A stretch of 5,867 bases of DNA, taken from Syntrophorhabdus sp. (GTDB lineage: Bacteria > Desulfobacterota > BSN033 > UBA1163). Below the pieces are notes generated by a model. The model made no database searches, was not told the origin of the DNA, and saw only the letters and a list, made by a program, of their open reading frames with translations. Each line of letters starts with the position of its first letter. The stretch's first letter is position 1. This document shows, piece after piece, positions 5,858 to 5,867 of the stretch. The translations under genes were made by a program, and so were the position numbers. The stretch spans positions 1-5,867 of the forward strand of contig DYHU01000239.1 in the NCBI GenBank assembly GCA_020724025.1, given 5' to 3'.

Positions 5858-5867
5858 ATGAGTAAGA
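5858..5867 (+). CDS. Possible start of a further gene running off the window
   Basis: An ATG followed by AGT AAG (Met-Ser-Lys) begins at 5858 and is cut by the window end. Purine-rich AAGAGAAAGAG at 5841-5851 could act as a weak ribosome site. The preceding 148 bases after the flavoprotein stop hold no ORF. Three codons cannot show a product; only position and sequence style support it. Confidence 0.3.

Overview
The window looks like a piece of an anaerobic bacterial chromosome or metagenomic contig. The best guess is a Desulfobacterota (Deltaproteobacteria)-like or other deep-subsurface anaerobe. Evidence for this is a full-length tungsten/molybdenum aldehyde:ferredoxin oxidoreductase (AOR) family enzyme, a B12-binding radical SAM protein, and a dispersed hairpin repeat of the GTCATTGCGAGGAGCGAAG type, which I recall as common in such genomes. 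Taxonomy is an inference and cannot be settled from this sequence.

Layout. Positions 1-165 form a leader with a 9-bp hairpin, a run of GATTA repeats spaced 9-11 bp apart, a second small hairpin and two copies of AAAGGAGTC, the second serving as ribosome binding site. The AOR gene runs 166-2007 (+). The convergent gap 2008-2306 holds a small hairpin, an unrecognised open stretch on the minus strand (2002-2169), a nested-palindrome MITE-like repeat (2144-2271) and a hairpin covering the 3' end of the next gene. The radical SAM gene occupies 3677-2307 (-). Immediately upstream of it on the same strand lie a 50-codon ORF (3857-3705) and, before that, the C-terminal fragment of a family 2 glycosyltransferase (4054-3866). 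These have gene-like spacing (27 nt and 8 nt) and look like the decayed remains of a longer minus-strand operon. A 14-bp-period repeat and an extended -10 promoter precede a phytoene-desaturase/CrtISO-like flavoprotein gene at 4198-5709 (+). The last 158 bases are non-coding, with a possible start codon for another gene at 5858.

How the genes work together. The three intact genes lie in three separate transcription units and show no obvious shared pathway. AOR would couple aldehyde/carboxylate chemistry to ferredoxin in the cytoplasm. The radical SAM protein plus glycosyltransferase remnant suggests lipid or cell-envelope modification. The CrtI-like enzyme would act on a polyene or other hydrophobic substrate, but no phytoene synthase or other carotenoid gene is present here. 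I see no defence system, CRISPR array, tRNA or rRNA. The most distinctive content is the eroded operon upstream of the radical SAM gene and the repeat elements, not a clear new system.
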